From positions 37,508 through 101,507 of the forward strand of contig CAYFUT010000001.1 in NCBI GenBank assembly GCA_964346395.1: a stretch of 64,000 bases of DNA, given 5' to 3'. This document shows positions 16,661 through 26,000 of the stretch, piece after piece (within the stretch, counting starts at the first letter, position 1; each line of letters begins with the position of its first letter). This DNA comes from CAYFUT01 sp964346395. Its GTDB lineage: Bacteria > Bacillota > Halanaerobiia > Halobacteroidales > Halobacteroidaceae. Position numbers and translations under genes: made by a program. The notes beneath the pieces were generated by a model, which saw only the letters and a program-made list of their open reading frames with translations, ran no database searches and had not been told where the DNA came from.

Positions 16661-17721
16661 CAACAATTGTTTCTTTTATAATAGTATTAAGTATTTTGGT
16701 GTTTTTTCATGAATTAGGACATTATTTGGTGGCTAAACATGTGGGGGTTCAGGTAGAAGAATTTGCAATTGGCATGGGCCCTAAGTTAGTCGGCAAGCAG
16801 GTAGGAGAAACACTGTATTCATTACGGATGCTGCCGCTAGGAGGATTTTGCAAATTAACTGGAGAAATGCCGGTAGAAGAAGAAGAAGCAACTGAAGAAG
16901 AAATTAAAGCTTATCAGGAAGCCTTAGACAAAGGAAAGTGTTTATTTCAGAAATCAATCGGAGCCCGAATAGGGGTTCTCACTATGGGACCGGTTATGAA
17001 TTTTGTGTTGGCCATTATTTTATTTGCTCTGGTTTTTAGCCTTTTTGGAGTTCCGGTCTCTGTTTCTTCAACTACCGAGATTGGGCAGATAGTGCCGGAA
17101 AAACCAGCAGCAAAAGCAGGCCTACAAGAGGGAGATCGAATTTTAGCTATAGATGGTAATTCAGTTGAAAAGTGGGAAGACGTAGCAGATATAATCCATG
17201 ATTCGGCGGGAGAAAAATTGAGTTTAACAGTTAAACGGAAAGAGAAAACATTTCAGGTACAGGTGACACCTGAACTTAATTCCCGAAATCAGACAGGCAT
17301 GATTGGTATTTTTCCTGTTTATGAGCGCCAATCTGTTAATCCTTTGCGGGCGGCCTGGTTAGGAATAGTGCAGACAATAGATTATATCAAGTTAATAATT
17401 CTTGAATTAGGCCGGATGATTACGGGAACGCGGGCTGTTCAATTATCTGGACCAGTAAAAATAGCTGAGCTGATTGGAGATGCAACTCAACGGGGGATGC
17501 TGCGGCTGTTTAGATTGGCGGCTGTAATCAGTATTAATTTAGGAATTATAAATTTACTGCCGGTGCCGGCTTTGGACGGCGGCCGCTTAGTATTTTTAGG
17601 TATTGAGTGGATTAGAGGTAAACCAGTAGATCCGGAAAAAGAAGGATTAGTTCATCTGATTGGATTTGCTTTATTAATTATTCTGATAGTGATCATTACG
17701 GTTAATGATCTCACATCATAA
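16654..17721 (+). CDS. rseP: site-2 intramembrane zinc metalloprotease RseP/RasP
   Basis: RseP cleaves transmembrane substrates such as anti-sigma factors. The 355-residue protein has the zinc motif HELGH in the first membrane helix, a PDZ domain (about 130-215, KAGLQEGDRILAIDGN) and the second metal motif NLLPVPALDGGRLV. The start is TTG at 16654, inside the end of dxr; family members begin just here, so the unusual codon is accepted. In this organism it may also take part in sporulation signalling, which is inference. Confidence 0.93.
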   Translation: MLTTIVSFIIVLSILVFFHELGHYLVAKHVGVQVEEFAIGMGPKLVGKQVGETLYSLRMLPLGGFCKLTGEMPVEEEEATEEEIKAYQEALDKGKCLFQKSIGARIGVLTMGPVMNFVLAIILFALVFSLFGVPVSVSSTTEIGQIVPEKPAAKAGLQEGDRILAIDGNSVEKWEDVADIIHDSAGEKLSLTVKRKEKTFQVQVTPELNSRNQTGMIGIFPVYERQSVNPLRAAWLGIVQTIDYIKLIILELGRMITGTRAVQLSGPVKIAELIGDATQRGMLRLFRLAAVISINLGIINLLPVPALDGGRLVFLGIEWIRGKPVDPEKEGLVHLIGFALLIILIVIITVNDLTS

Positions 17722-17850
17722 TTATATACGAATACCGGATTAGAATTTCGATTGAAATTTTTCGCCTAAATAAATTTATTTCTAGCCGGCGAGGTGGGTT
17801 CTAGTGCCTTGCTGAAAATCTTATGATTTTTATATGAGGTGAATAAAAGA

Positions 17851-18249
17851 ATGAGTAACAACAAATGGTTAGATCCTAATCAAGTAAGCGGTCGGCAGGC
17901 AGAACGGTTTTGTAAATTATGCGGCCAGCAGGCCACAAAAGTTAGAATTTTAAAACATGAAAATATATGTGAAGACTGTGTTGAGCGGTTGCGCAAAGAA
18001 AAGAATGGAGAGTATGCCTGTAAAGGGTGCGGCAAAGTAGCCCCTCAGCAGGTGCAGAATAATGATGGCTATTGTAAGGACTGTGTATGTAAGATCTGCG
18101 GTACGCCTGACCCTGAATTTGTTCAACAACATGGATTCTGTGAAGAATGCTTTGAGCTAATGGGCACCAATTGCCGCCGCTGTGGAAAAGAAGCGCGGGC
18201 GCAAGTGCAGAAGAACGGCGGACTGTGTGATGCTTGTAATGGGAGTTGA
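17851..18249 (+). CDS. protein of four tandem zinc ribbons (eight CxxC motifs), function unknown
   Basis: A 132-residue soluble protein with eight CxxC pairs in order: CKLC, CEDC, CKGC, CKDC, CKIC, CEEC, CRRC, CDAC. Paired consecutively they give four zinc-ribbon units of about 25-30 residues. Between them are short basic/Gln-rich spacers (QVQNN, QVQKN). The layout suggests a nucleic-acid- or protein-binding scaffold rather than an enzyme. A GTG at 17839 lies in the GAGGTGA ribosome-binding site, so ATG 17851 is the start. The stop lies within 10 bp of the HD-phosphohydrolase start, so the two are probably translated together. No family name is recognised. Confidence 0.65.
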   Translation: MSNNKWLDPNQVSGRQAERFCKLCGQQATKVRILKHENICEDCVERLRKEKNGEYACKGCGKVAPQQVQNNDGYCKDCVCKICGTPDPEFVQQHGFCEECFELMGTNCRRCGKEARAQVQKNGGLCDACNGS

Positions 18250-18257
18250 TATTAGCA

Positions 18258-18839
18258 ATGATTGATGAGCATGTGACGTTAGAAACTTTAATTACTGATA
18301 GTGTAGCGAAAAAGCATTTACCCAAGGCTGGATATGCCCATGCAGTTGCTACGGCGGAAATTGCTTTTGAATTAGCTTCTAACCGGGAAGTTTGTGCTGA
18401 TTTAGCTGCTAAAGCAGGATTGCTGCATGATATCGGGCATACTGATTGGGAAAATCAAGGCGAATGGGACGAAGAATCCTACCAAGAATTTGATATTCAT
18501 ACTATAAAAGGGGCTGAACGGGCTCATGAACTGCTAATCCTTAAAGAAGAACCGCTAGGGAAAGCCCGAGATATTGCCCTGGCTATTTTATTTCATAGTG
18601 ATTCTAGTCAAGTAAGTGCCAATGTTCAGCTAACTCCTTTACAGAAAGTAGTCTGGGATGCTGATAATCAAGACAAACAAGAAGGAAATAAAGGGGCCCA
18701 TCATGAAGTTAAAATTCCTTTGACTGAAGTTTTACAGCGAATTCGCCGGTTGGATATGTTGGTTTATCGCCGGGTAATTGAGCAGCAGGAAATCTGTCAG
18801 CAGTGCGACTGGCAGCAAGAATGCAAATTAAGTAGGTGA
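18258..18839 (+). CDS. HD-domain (HDIG) phosphohydrolase
   Basis: A 193-residue HD-superfamily protein. Metal ligands appear as H(A) in the helix GYAHAVATAEI, then LLHDIGHTDW, then a downstream H in IHTIKGAERA and D in VVWDADNQDK. Such proteins hydrolyse phosphate esters of nucleotides; the substrate is unknown. The C-terminus ends with CQQCDWQQEC, a possible small metal site that echoes the Cys-rich upstream neighbour. TTG 18246 is an alternative start; ATG 18258 is chosen. The stop overlaps or abuts ispG. Confidence 0.75.
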   Translation: MIDEHVTLETLITDSVAKKHLPKAGYAHAVATAEIAFELASNREVCADLAAKAGLLHDIGHTDWENQGEWDEESYQEFDIHTIKGAERAHELLILKEEPLGKARDIALAILFHSDSSQVSANVQLTPLQKVVWDADNQDKQEGNKGAHHEVKIPLTEVLQRIRRLDMLVYRRVIEQQEICQQCDWQQECKLSR

Positions 18840-18844
18840 TAAAA

Positions 18845-19842
18845 GTGCAGCGGAGGCAAAGTAAAGCAGTTTGGATGGGAGAAGTGCAGATTGGCGGGGA
18901 AGCTCCCATATCTGTACAGTCTATGACTAATACTGATACTAGAAATGCTGCGGCTACCGTAAATCAGATAAAGCAATTAGAACAGGCAGGCTGCGAGTTG
19001 ATAAGAGTAGCTGTACCTGACCAGGAAGCAGCAGAAAATATTGATAAAATTAAAGAACAGATTACTATTCCCTTAATTGCTGATATTCATTTCGACCATC
19101 GGTTGGCTTTAGAAACTTTAGAGCGGGGGGTTGACGGCCTGCGGATTAATCCGGGTAATATCGGAGGAGAAGCTGAAGTAGAAGAATTAGCAGCAGCAGC
19201 TGCTGAAAGAGAGGTTCCCCTTCGCGTAGGAGTTAATGCTGGTTCTTTAGAACAAGCATTATTAGAGAAATATGGTCATCCTACTGCTGAAGCCATGGTA
19301 GAAAGTGCGCTTAAACACGTGCGGCTATTAGAGAAATTTGATTTTCATGATATTATTATTTCTTTAAAGGCTTCGGATGTATTAATGACAGCAAAAGCTT
19401 ACAAACTAATGGCAGAAAAGGTAGATTATCCTTTTCATGTAGGAATTACAGAAGCAGGACCGGTGAAGTCGGGAACAATTAAATCTTCAGTAGGAATTGG
19501 TACTATTTTGGCTCAGGGATTAGGAGATACTATTCGCGTATCCTTAACAGGAAATCCGGTAGAAGAAATTTATGTCGGTTATCAAATTTTACATAACCTT
19601 AATTTACGCGATCGGGGAGTTAATTTGATTTCTTGTCCTACTTGCGGGCGGTGCGAGATTGATTTAGTAGAAATTGCCCATGAGGTAGAGGAGCGGTTAA
19701 AAAATATAAATGAACCGCTGTCAGTAGCAGTAATGGGTTGTGTAGTGAATGGACCAGGGGAAGCTAGAGAGGCTGATGTCGGGATTGCCGGCGGAAAGGA
19801 TGAAGGATTAATCTTTAGTAACGGAGAAGTATTACGTAAAGT
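18845..19842 (+). CDS. ispG: (E)-4-hydroxy-3-methylbut-2-enyl-diphosphate synthase (3' end lost in gap)
   Basis: IspG is the [4Fe-4S] enzyme making HMBPP in the MEP pathway, functionally linked to dxr upstream. 332 residues are visible, with GEAPISVQSMTNTDT at the N-terminus, VKSGTIKSSVGIG, the iron-sulfur cysteines in ISCPTCGRCEIDL and the third Cys in VMGCVVNGPGEA. The last roughly 20-30 residues fall in the 100-N gap; the frame that appears to run across the gap is not real. GTG 18845, 6 bases after AGGTGAT, is preferred over GTG 18836. Confidence 0.92.
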
Positions 19843-19942
19843 NNNNNNNNNNNNNNNNNNNNNNNNNNNNNNNNNNNNNNNNNNNNNNNNNNNNNNNNNN
19901 NNNNNNNNNNNNNNNNNNNNNNNNNNNNNNNNNNNNNNNNNN
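19843..19942. other. 100-N assembly gap between ispG and proS
   Basis: A run of 100 Ns. The flanks are not duplicated, unlike at the first gap, so real sequence is missing. Expected content is the last codons of ispG and a short spacer, because proS has its ribosome-binding site GGAGGG immediately after the gap. Confidence 0.9.
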
Positions 19943-19956
19943 GGAGGGATAAAATC

Positions 19957-21660
19957 ATGCGGATGTCACAGATGTACTTACCAACTTTAAAGGAAACACC
20001 TGCTGAAGCAGAGGTAGTGAGTCATCAATTAATGTTGAGAGCAGGGATGATTAGAAAAGTAGGTTCTGGAATTTATACATATTTACCCTTAGGTCAGCGG
20101 GTAATGCAGAAATTAGAGACAATTATTCGCGAAGAAATGAATAAAGCTGGAGCTCAGGAACTTCAGTTACCGGTTTTACAGCCGGCTGAATTGTGGGAAG
20201 AATCAAACAGATTAGAGGATTATGGTCCGGAATTAATACGGTTATGCGACCGCCATGATCGAGAGTTTTGCTTAGGGCCAACTCACGAAGAAGTAATTAC
20301 TGATTTAGTGCGAAATGAACTGCGTTCTTATAAGGAAGTGCCGCTTAATTTATATCAGATTCAAAGTAAGTATCGGGATGAAATTCGGCCTCGTTTTGGC
20401 GTGCTTAGAGCGAGAGAATTTATTATGAAAGATGCGTATAGTTTTGACCTTGATCAGGAAGGACTTGATGAAAGTTATCAGCAGATGTATGAGGCTTATA
20501 ATCGGATCTTTTCTCGCTGTGGGCTTGATTTTCGGCCGGTAGAGGCTGATACAGGAGCTATCGGTGGGGATGTATCCCATGAGTTTATGGTATTAGCCGA
20601 TGCGGGAGAAGATACAGTGGTTTACTGTAGTGATTGTGACTATGCCGCTAATTTAGAATTGGCTAAATCAGAAGTAGATACAGAAGCTAGTTCTGAACAG
20701 CCTAAGGAGTTAGAAGCAGTCGATACGCCTGATGCTTCTACTATTCAAGAGCTGACTGACGAGCTGAATATTAAAGCTGAAAAGATGATTAAAGCTGTTT
20801 TATATCAGACAAAGGAAGAGCCGGTGTTGGCCCTGGTGAGAGGAGATTATGAAATTAACGAGGTAAAATTGAACAACTTGTTGAGCACTGCAAATTTAGA
20901 GATGGCAGAAGAGGAAACTTACCAGCAGTTAGAAACTGTAAAAGGGTTTACAGGACCAGTTGAATTAACAAATGTTAAAGTTATAGCTGATGAATTGGTA
21001 AGGGAAGTAGTGAATGGAGTTACGGGAGCTAATGAAGCAGATAAACATTATCTGAACGTGAATCCTGGCCGCGATTTTACTGCTGATCAAATAGCTGATA
21101 TTCGGGAAGTTAAACCAGGGGAGAGCTGTATACACTGTGGAGGAGAGCTGCAGCAAACTCCAGGGATTGAAGTAGGTCAGGTCTTTAAACTAGGAACTAA
21201 ATATAGCGAAGCATTGGAGGCTACTGTATTAGATGAAAACGGCAAACCGCAACCGCTAATTATGGGCTGTTATGGTATTGGCGTATCGCGGACAGTAGCA
21301 GCTGCTATTGAACAAAATCATGATCAATACGGTATCAAATGGCCGAAAGCTTTAGCACCTTATTTAGTAGAAGTATTAGCCTTAGGAAATGACGAAGAAG
21401 TAATGGAGACAGCAGATAATCTTTATCAGCAGTTGAAAGAAAAGGGAATTGATGTTTTATTTGATGATCGAAATGAACGAGCTGGTGTTAAGTTTAATGA
21501 TGCTGATTTAGTTGGTTGTCCGCTGCGGATTACGATTGGCAGCCGATCATTAGCTGAAGGAAAAGTAGAAATTAAAAATCGTCAGACAGGAGAAGAGTTT
21601 AAACTGGAAGTAGACAACTTCTTGCCGCAACTTGAGGAACTAATTTCGGAATTAGATTAG
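19957..21660 (+). CDS. proS: prolyl-tRNA synthetase (bacterial type)
   Basis: ProRS charges tRNA-Pro. The 567-residue length matches the bacterial type with an editing (INS) domain inserted between class II motifs 2 and 3 (about residues 225-405). Visible motifs are MIRKVGSGIYTYLPLGQRV, GPTHEEVITDLV, RDEIRPRFGVLRAREFIMKD (motif 2) and GCYGIGVSRTVAAAIEQ (motif 3), followed by an anticodon-binding domain. Start ATG 19957; a second ATG at 19963 is also possible. Confidence 0.97.
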   Translation: MRMSQMYLPTLKETPAEAEVVSHQLMLRAGMIRKVGSGIYTYLPLGQRVMQKLETIIREEMNKAGAQELQLPVLQPAELWEESNRLEDYGPELIRLCDRHDREFCLGPTHEEVITDLVRNELRSYKEVPLNLYQIQSKYRDEIRPRFGVLRAREFIMKDAYSFDLDQEGLDESYQQMYEAYNRIFSRCGLDFRPVEADTGAIGGDVSHEFMVLADAGEDTVVYCSDCDYAANLELAKSEVDTEASSEQPKELEAVDTPDASTIQELTDELNIKAEKMIKAVLYQTKEEPVLALVRGDYEINEVKLNNLLSTANLEMAEEETYQQLETVKGFTGPVELTNVKVIADELVREVVNGVTGANEADKHYLNVNPGRDFTADQIADIREVKPGESCIHCGGELQQTPGIEVGQVFKLGTKYSEALEATVLDENGKPQPLIMGCYGIGVSRTVAAAIEQNHDQYGIKWPKALAPYLVEVLALGNDEEVMETADNLYQQLKEKGIDVLFDDRNERAGVKFNDADLVGCPLRITIGSRSLAEGKVEIKNRQTGEEFKLEVDNFLPQLEELISELD

Positions 21661-21671
21661 GGGGTTCCCTA

Positions 21672-22322
21672 ATGAAGACAGTTGCAGTAATTCCTGCCTA
21701 CAATGAGGAAGCAACCATTGATGCTGTAGTTGAAATGCTGGTTACTCATCAGTTAATAGAGGAAGTAATTGTAATTAGTGATGGGTCAACTGATAATACA
21801 GGAGAAGTTGCCCGGTCTGCTGGAGCCCAGGTGATCGAACAGAATGAGAACTTAGGGAAAGGAGCAGCTATGCAGACGGGAATTAATACGGAAGCAGCTA
21901 AAGCAGCTGATATAATTTTATTCCTTGATGCAGATTTATTAGGCTTAACCAGGAAACATATCAGTAAATTGTTACAGCCAATAATTGCTGGGCAAGCAGA
22001 AATGGCGCTGGGAATTTTTACTGAAGGAAGAATGCAGACGGATTTTGGTCATAAGATAACTCCTTTTTTATCCGGCCAGCGGGCTGTAAGACGCCAAATA
22101 CTAGATAATATCTCCAATTTAACAGTAACTAAGTTTGGGGTAGAAATGGCACTTACCAAATATGTAAAGGAACATGAGGTTAAGATTGAGAAAGTTAAAT
22201 TGAAGGATTTAACCCACCGTATGAAGGAAGAAAAAATGGGATTTTGGCGGGGGCTAGCTGAACGAATAAAAATGTACTGGCAAGTAATAAGAAATATTTT
22301 TCGAAAAAATAATAAGTTGTAG
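21672..22322 (+). CDS. family 2 glycosyltransferase
   Basis: A 216-residue cytoplasmic GT-A-fold enzyme with VIPAYNEEATIDAVV, VISDGSTDNTG, NLGKGAAMQTG and the metal-binding DADLLGL (DxD-like). The C-terminal part, FLSGQRAVRRQIL, resembles polyprenyl-phosphate or glucosyl-glycerate type GT2 enzymes; the acceptor is not evident. The basic C-terminus suggests peripheral membrane contact. It lies 11 bp after proS and is followed by an MgtC-like gene, an insertion relative to the usual proS-polC adjacency. Confidence 0.8.
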   Translation: MKTVAVIPAYNEEATIDAVVEMLVTHQLIEEVIVISDGSTDNTGEVARSAGAQVIEQNENLGKGAAMQTGINTEAAKAADIILFLDADLLGLTRKHISKLLQPIIAGQAEMALGIFTEGRMQTDFGHKITPFLSGQRAVRRQILDNISNLTVTKFGVEMALTKYVKEHEVKIEKVKLKDLTHRMKEEKMGFWRGLAERIKMYWQVIRNIFRKNNKL

Positions 22323-22341
22323 TAGTTGAGGGGGGAAAGCA

Positions 22342-23013
22342 ATAGAGGTTCAACAGATTATTTTACGGTTGTTTTTGGCTGTCTTACTAGGCGGCATGGT
22401 AGGATTAGAGCGGGAAAAGAATGCAAAGCCGGCCGGGTTTCGAACTAATATTCTGGTAGCATTAGGGGCTGCTTTAATTATGATTGTTTCGATTAAAGTC
22501 AGATTATTATTTGATGACCCCCAAGTAGACCCGGGCCGAATTGCTGCTCAGGTAGTTAGTGGAGTTGGTTTTTTAGGAGCCGGAACTATTATTCGCGAAG
22601 GATTTACGGTGAAGGGATTAACTACTGCTGCTGGTATCTGGGCTGTTTCGGGCATTGGTTTAGCTGCCGGCGCTGGATTTTATGTAAGTGGGGTAACTGC
22701 TGCTATATTAGCTGTATTGGTACTTAACATATTGAATAAGATAGAGAGTAAGGTTTATGGTGAACCTAATAAAAAACAACTAATTAGAATTAAGGCTGCT
22801 TATAAATCGGCCTTGCTAAAAGAAGTAAATGCTATAATGGAAGATAATGATCTTAATATTGAAAATATGGAAGTTAAGTCTCTACCGGAAGGGGAAGTTG
22901 TAGAGTTGATTGCAGAAATAGATCAGTTAAAGCAAACAAGACAGACTCAGCTTTTAATTTCCTTACTAGAAATAGAAGAAGTTAGTGAAATTAAGACCGA
23001 GAATTTTGCTTAA
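22342..23013 (+). CDS. MgtC/SapB family membrane protein with apparent ATA start
   Basis: A 223-residue membrane protein. Conserved MgtC features are RLFLAVLLGGMVGLERE, FRTNILVALGAAL and GVGFLGAGTIIREG; residues 150-220 form an ACT-like domain (IRIKAAYKSALLKEVNAI). No ATG, GTG or TTG occurs between the in-frame stop at 22327 and TTG 22369, which would cut off the first conserved helix. ATA 22342 lies 6 bases after GAGGGGGG and gives the expected N-terminus IEVQQIILRLFLAV, so it is taken as the start. MgtC proteins affect Mg2+ and phosphate homeostasis; the exact role is unclear. Confidence 0.8.
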   Translation: MEVQQIILRLFLAVLLGGMVGLEREKNAKPAGFRTNILVALGAALIMIVSIKVRLLFDDPQVDPGRIAAQVVSGVGFLGAGTIIREGFTVKGLTTAAGIWAVSGIGLAAGAGFYVSGVTAAILAVLVLNILNKIESKVYGEPNKKQLIRIKAAYKSALLKEVNAIMEDNDLNIENMEVKSLPEGEVVELIAEIDQLKQTRQTQLLISLLEIEEVSEIKTENFA

Positions 23014-23027
23014 AGGAGAGGTTGTGT

Positions 23028-26000
23028 ATGAGCAAGGCTATTATAGAACCAGCTCAGTCGTGTTCTTTCTGGAACCAATTACAAGAAAAGACAAACTTAC
23101 CAGCAGGACTGTGGAGCCAGATCTGCTTGCAGGAAGTTAAAGTAGATCTTAAAGCAGAAATATGTCAGGTTAAGCTTAAAGTTCCGGAAGGAGTTGAGAT
23201 TAGGGATAAATTAGAAGAAATAGGTGCTGAGCTTTTTACTCAGGGTTCAGTTGAATACAATCTTAATTATTATGATCCTAACTTATCTCTGTCGGAGATT
23301 TTGGCGGAAGATGAGGAGTGGATTATTGCTCAAGTTCGTGACCGGCTGCCGCAGGCTAACGGCTGGTTGTCTTCTGTTAACTGTCGAATGGAAGGAGAAC
23401 AGCTGTTACTTGAGGTAGAAAATAAGATGGCAGTAGAAGCTCTTCAGAATAAGCAGTGTGCTCGAATAGTAAAAAAAATTATTGGGGAAGAGTATGGGAA
23501 ACAGGTAGAAGCAGAGTTTGCAGTTGGTGAGTTTGCAGCTGAACGGGCTCAGATTGCGGAAGAAAAGGAAAAGGAAACAGCAGCCTATATGGATAGTTTA
23601 GCTCAAGAACTGCCTGCTGGTGCTTCCGGAGGAGCAGGTAATGGGCAGTCGCAGCCAGGCAACCAAGAAGATACGTGGCTGGGCAATAAAATAAAGAGTG
23701 AACCTGTTTCGTTAGCAGAGATTAATGATGAACAGCAGCAGGTAACAGTGGAAGGTGAGATATTTTCAACAGACATCAAGGAACTAAAAAGCGGTAGTGA
23801 TCTAGTTATGTTTGCTATTACTGATCATAACAATTCGATCACGGTAAAAATATTTACGCGGAAAAATAGTAATTTAGCAGATAAAGTGACTACTGGGCAG
23901 TGGGTTAAAGTTAAAGGTGAGGTAGAATATGATACTTATGACCAGGAATTAATGCTTAAACCGCAGGCCATTATGCCTGTTTCGCCTCCAGCTAGGCAGG
24001 ATGAAGCAGAAGAAAAGCGAGTGGAACTGCATCTGCATACTCAGATGAGCGATATGGATTCAGTAGTAGATGTGGAAGCAGCTGTGGAAAAAGCAGCCGA
24101 CTGGGGACACGAAGCAATTGCTATCACTGACCACGGGGTAGTACAAGCTTTTCCCGAAGCCTATGAAGCAGCAGAAGGAGAAGATATCAAGGTAATTTAT
24201 GGTTTAGAAGCTTATTTGGTTGATGACGGGGAACCGATTATGTTAAACCCGACAGCTGAAGAGCTTACAGAAGCTACTTATGTTGTATTTGATTTAGAAA
24301 CAACTGGCTTTAATCCTCATCATAATCAAATTATTGAAATTGGTGCTACGAAGATTGAAGCGGGAGAAATAGTGGATAGCTATCAAACTTTTATTGATCC
24401 GGAGCGGGAAATCCCGGCTGAGATAAAAGAATTAACCGGTATAGAGCAGGAAATGGTAGCTGATGCTCCTGATTTAGAAACAGCACTAATGGAGTTTTTA
24501 GAGTTTGCTGGGGAAGCTACTCTGGTAGCTCATAATCTTTCCTTTGACCTGGGCTTTATAGAGGATAAATTACGTAAGTTGGAAAAAGAAGAACTATCTA
24601 ATCCAGCGCTGGATACTTTAAATTTGGCCCGAGCTCTGCTCTCTGATATGAAAAGTTTTAAACTTAATAAATTGGCTGATCGGTTTAATAAGAGTTTAGA
24701 AAATCATCACCGAGCTGATGATGATGCTCGGGTAACTGCAGAAATTTTGCTGGACTTAATAGAACTAGCCAAAGCAGAAGAGGTTAGTAAGCTAACCCAA
24801 ATTAATCAGTTGACTAGTGAAATTGACTATAAACGGATGCACCCTTATCATACGACAATACTAGTGAAGAATCAGCAGGGGCTCAAGAATTTGTATGAAC
24901 TTGTGTCGCAGGCTCATATAGAAAATTATCACCGAGTGCCCCGGATTTTGAAAAGTGAGCTGTTGAAAAAAAGAGACGGCTTGCTGATTGGTTCTGCTTG
25001 TGAAGCAGGCCAACTTTATAAGGCGGTACTGCAGGGCAAATCGGAAGCAGAACTGCTGGAATTAGCTAAATTTTATGATTATCTGGAACTACAGCCGTTA
25101 GGAAATAATAAATTTTTATTAGCAGAAGGCGAGGTTGATTCGCGCGAAGAATTAAAAGAAATCAACCGTCAGATTTATGAATTAGGTCAGAAGCTGGGGA
25201 AACCAGTAATTGCAGCGGGGGATGTACATTTTCTTGCTCCGGAAGATAGCATTTACCGCCGTATTTTACAGGAAGGTCAAGGATTTGATGATGCTGACCA
25301 ACAGGCTCCGCTGTATCTGCGAACTACAGAAGAAATGCTGGCTGAATTTGATTATTTTTCTGATGAGGTAGCTAAAGAATTAGTAATTGATACTCCGCAA
25401 CAGTTAGTGGAAGAAATAGAAGAATTAAAGCCGGTGCCGGAAGGCTTATATACCCCGACTATTGAAGGAGCTGACGAAGAAATTAGAACTATGGCCCATG
25501 AACGAGCTGAAGAGTGGTACGGGGATCCGCTGCCGGAGATAGTAGAGGATAGATTAGAGAATGAGTTAGAATCAATTATCGGCAATGGGTATGCAGTGAT
25601 TTACTTAATTTCCTATAAATTAGTAAAAAAATCGTTAGAAGATGGTTATTTAGTTGGTTCGCGGGGTTCAGTGGGTTCTTCCTTTGCGGCTACAATGACG
25701 AAAATTACTGAAGTTAATCCGCTGCCTCCTCATTACCGATGTCCAAACTGTAAACATTCTGAGTTTTTCACGGATGGTTCAGTAGGGGTTGGGGTAGATT
25801 TAGCTGATAAGGAGTGTCCAGAATGTGGAACAGAGCTGATTAAAGATGGTTATGATATTCCTTTTGAAGTTTTTCTGGGCTTTGAAGGGGATAAAGTTCC
25901 TGATATTGACCTTAACTTTTCTGGAGAATATCAAGAAACAATGCATGATTATACAGAAAAATTGTTCGGTGAAGAATACGTGTATCGGGCGGGAACTATT

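Noticed and set aside
17942..18325. Antisense ORFs opposite the zinc-ribbon gene
   Set aside because: They are Cys/His-rich shadows of the regular CxxC codon pattern, with no ribosome-binding site.
18836..19990. An ispG reading frame running through the Ns into proS
   Set aside because: The frame exists only because Ns do not encode stops; residues after the gap are out of family and overlap the proS start.
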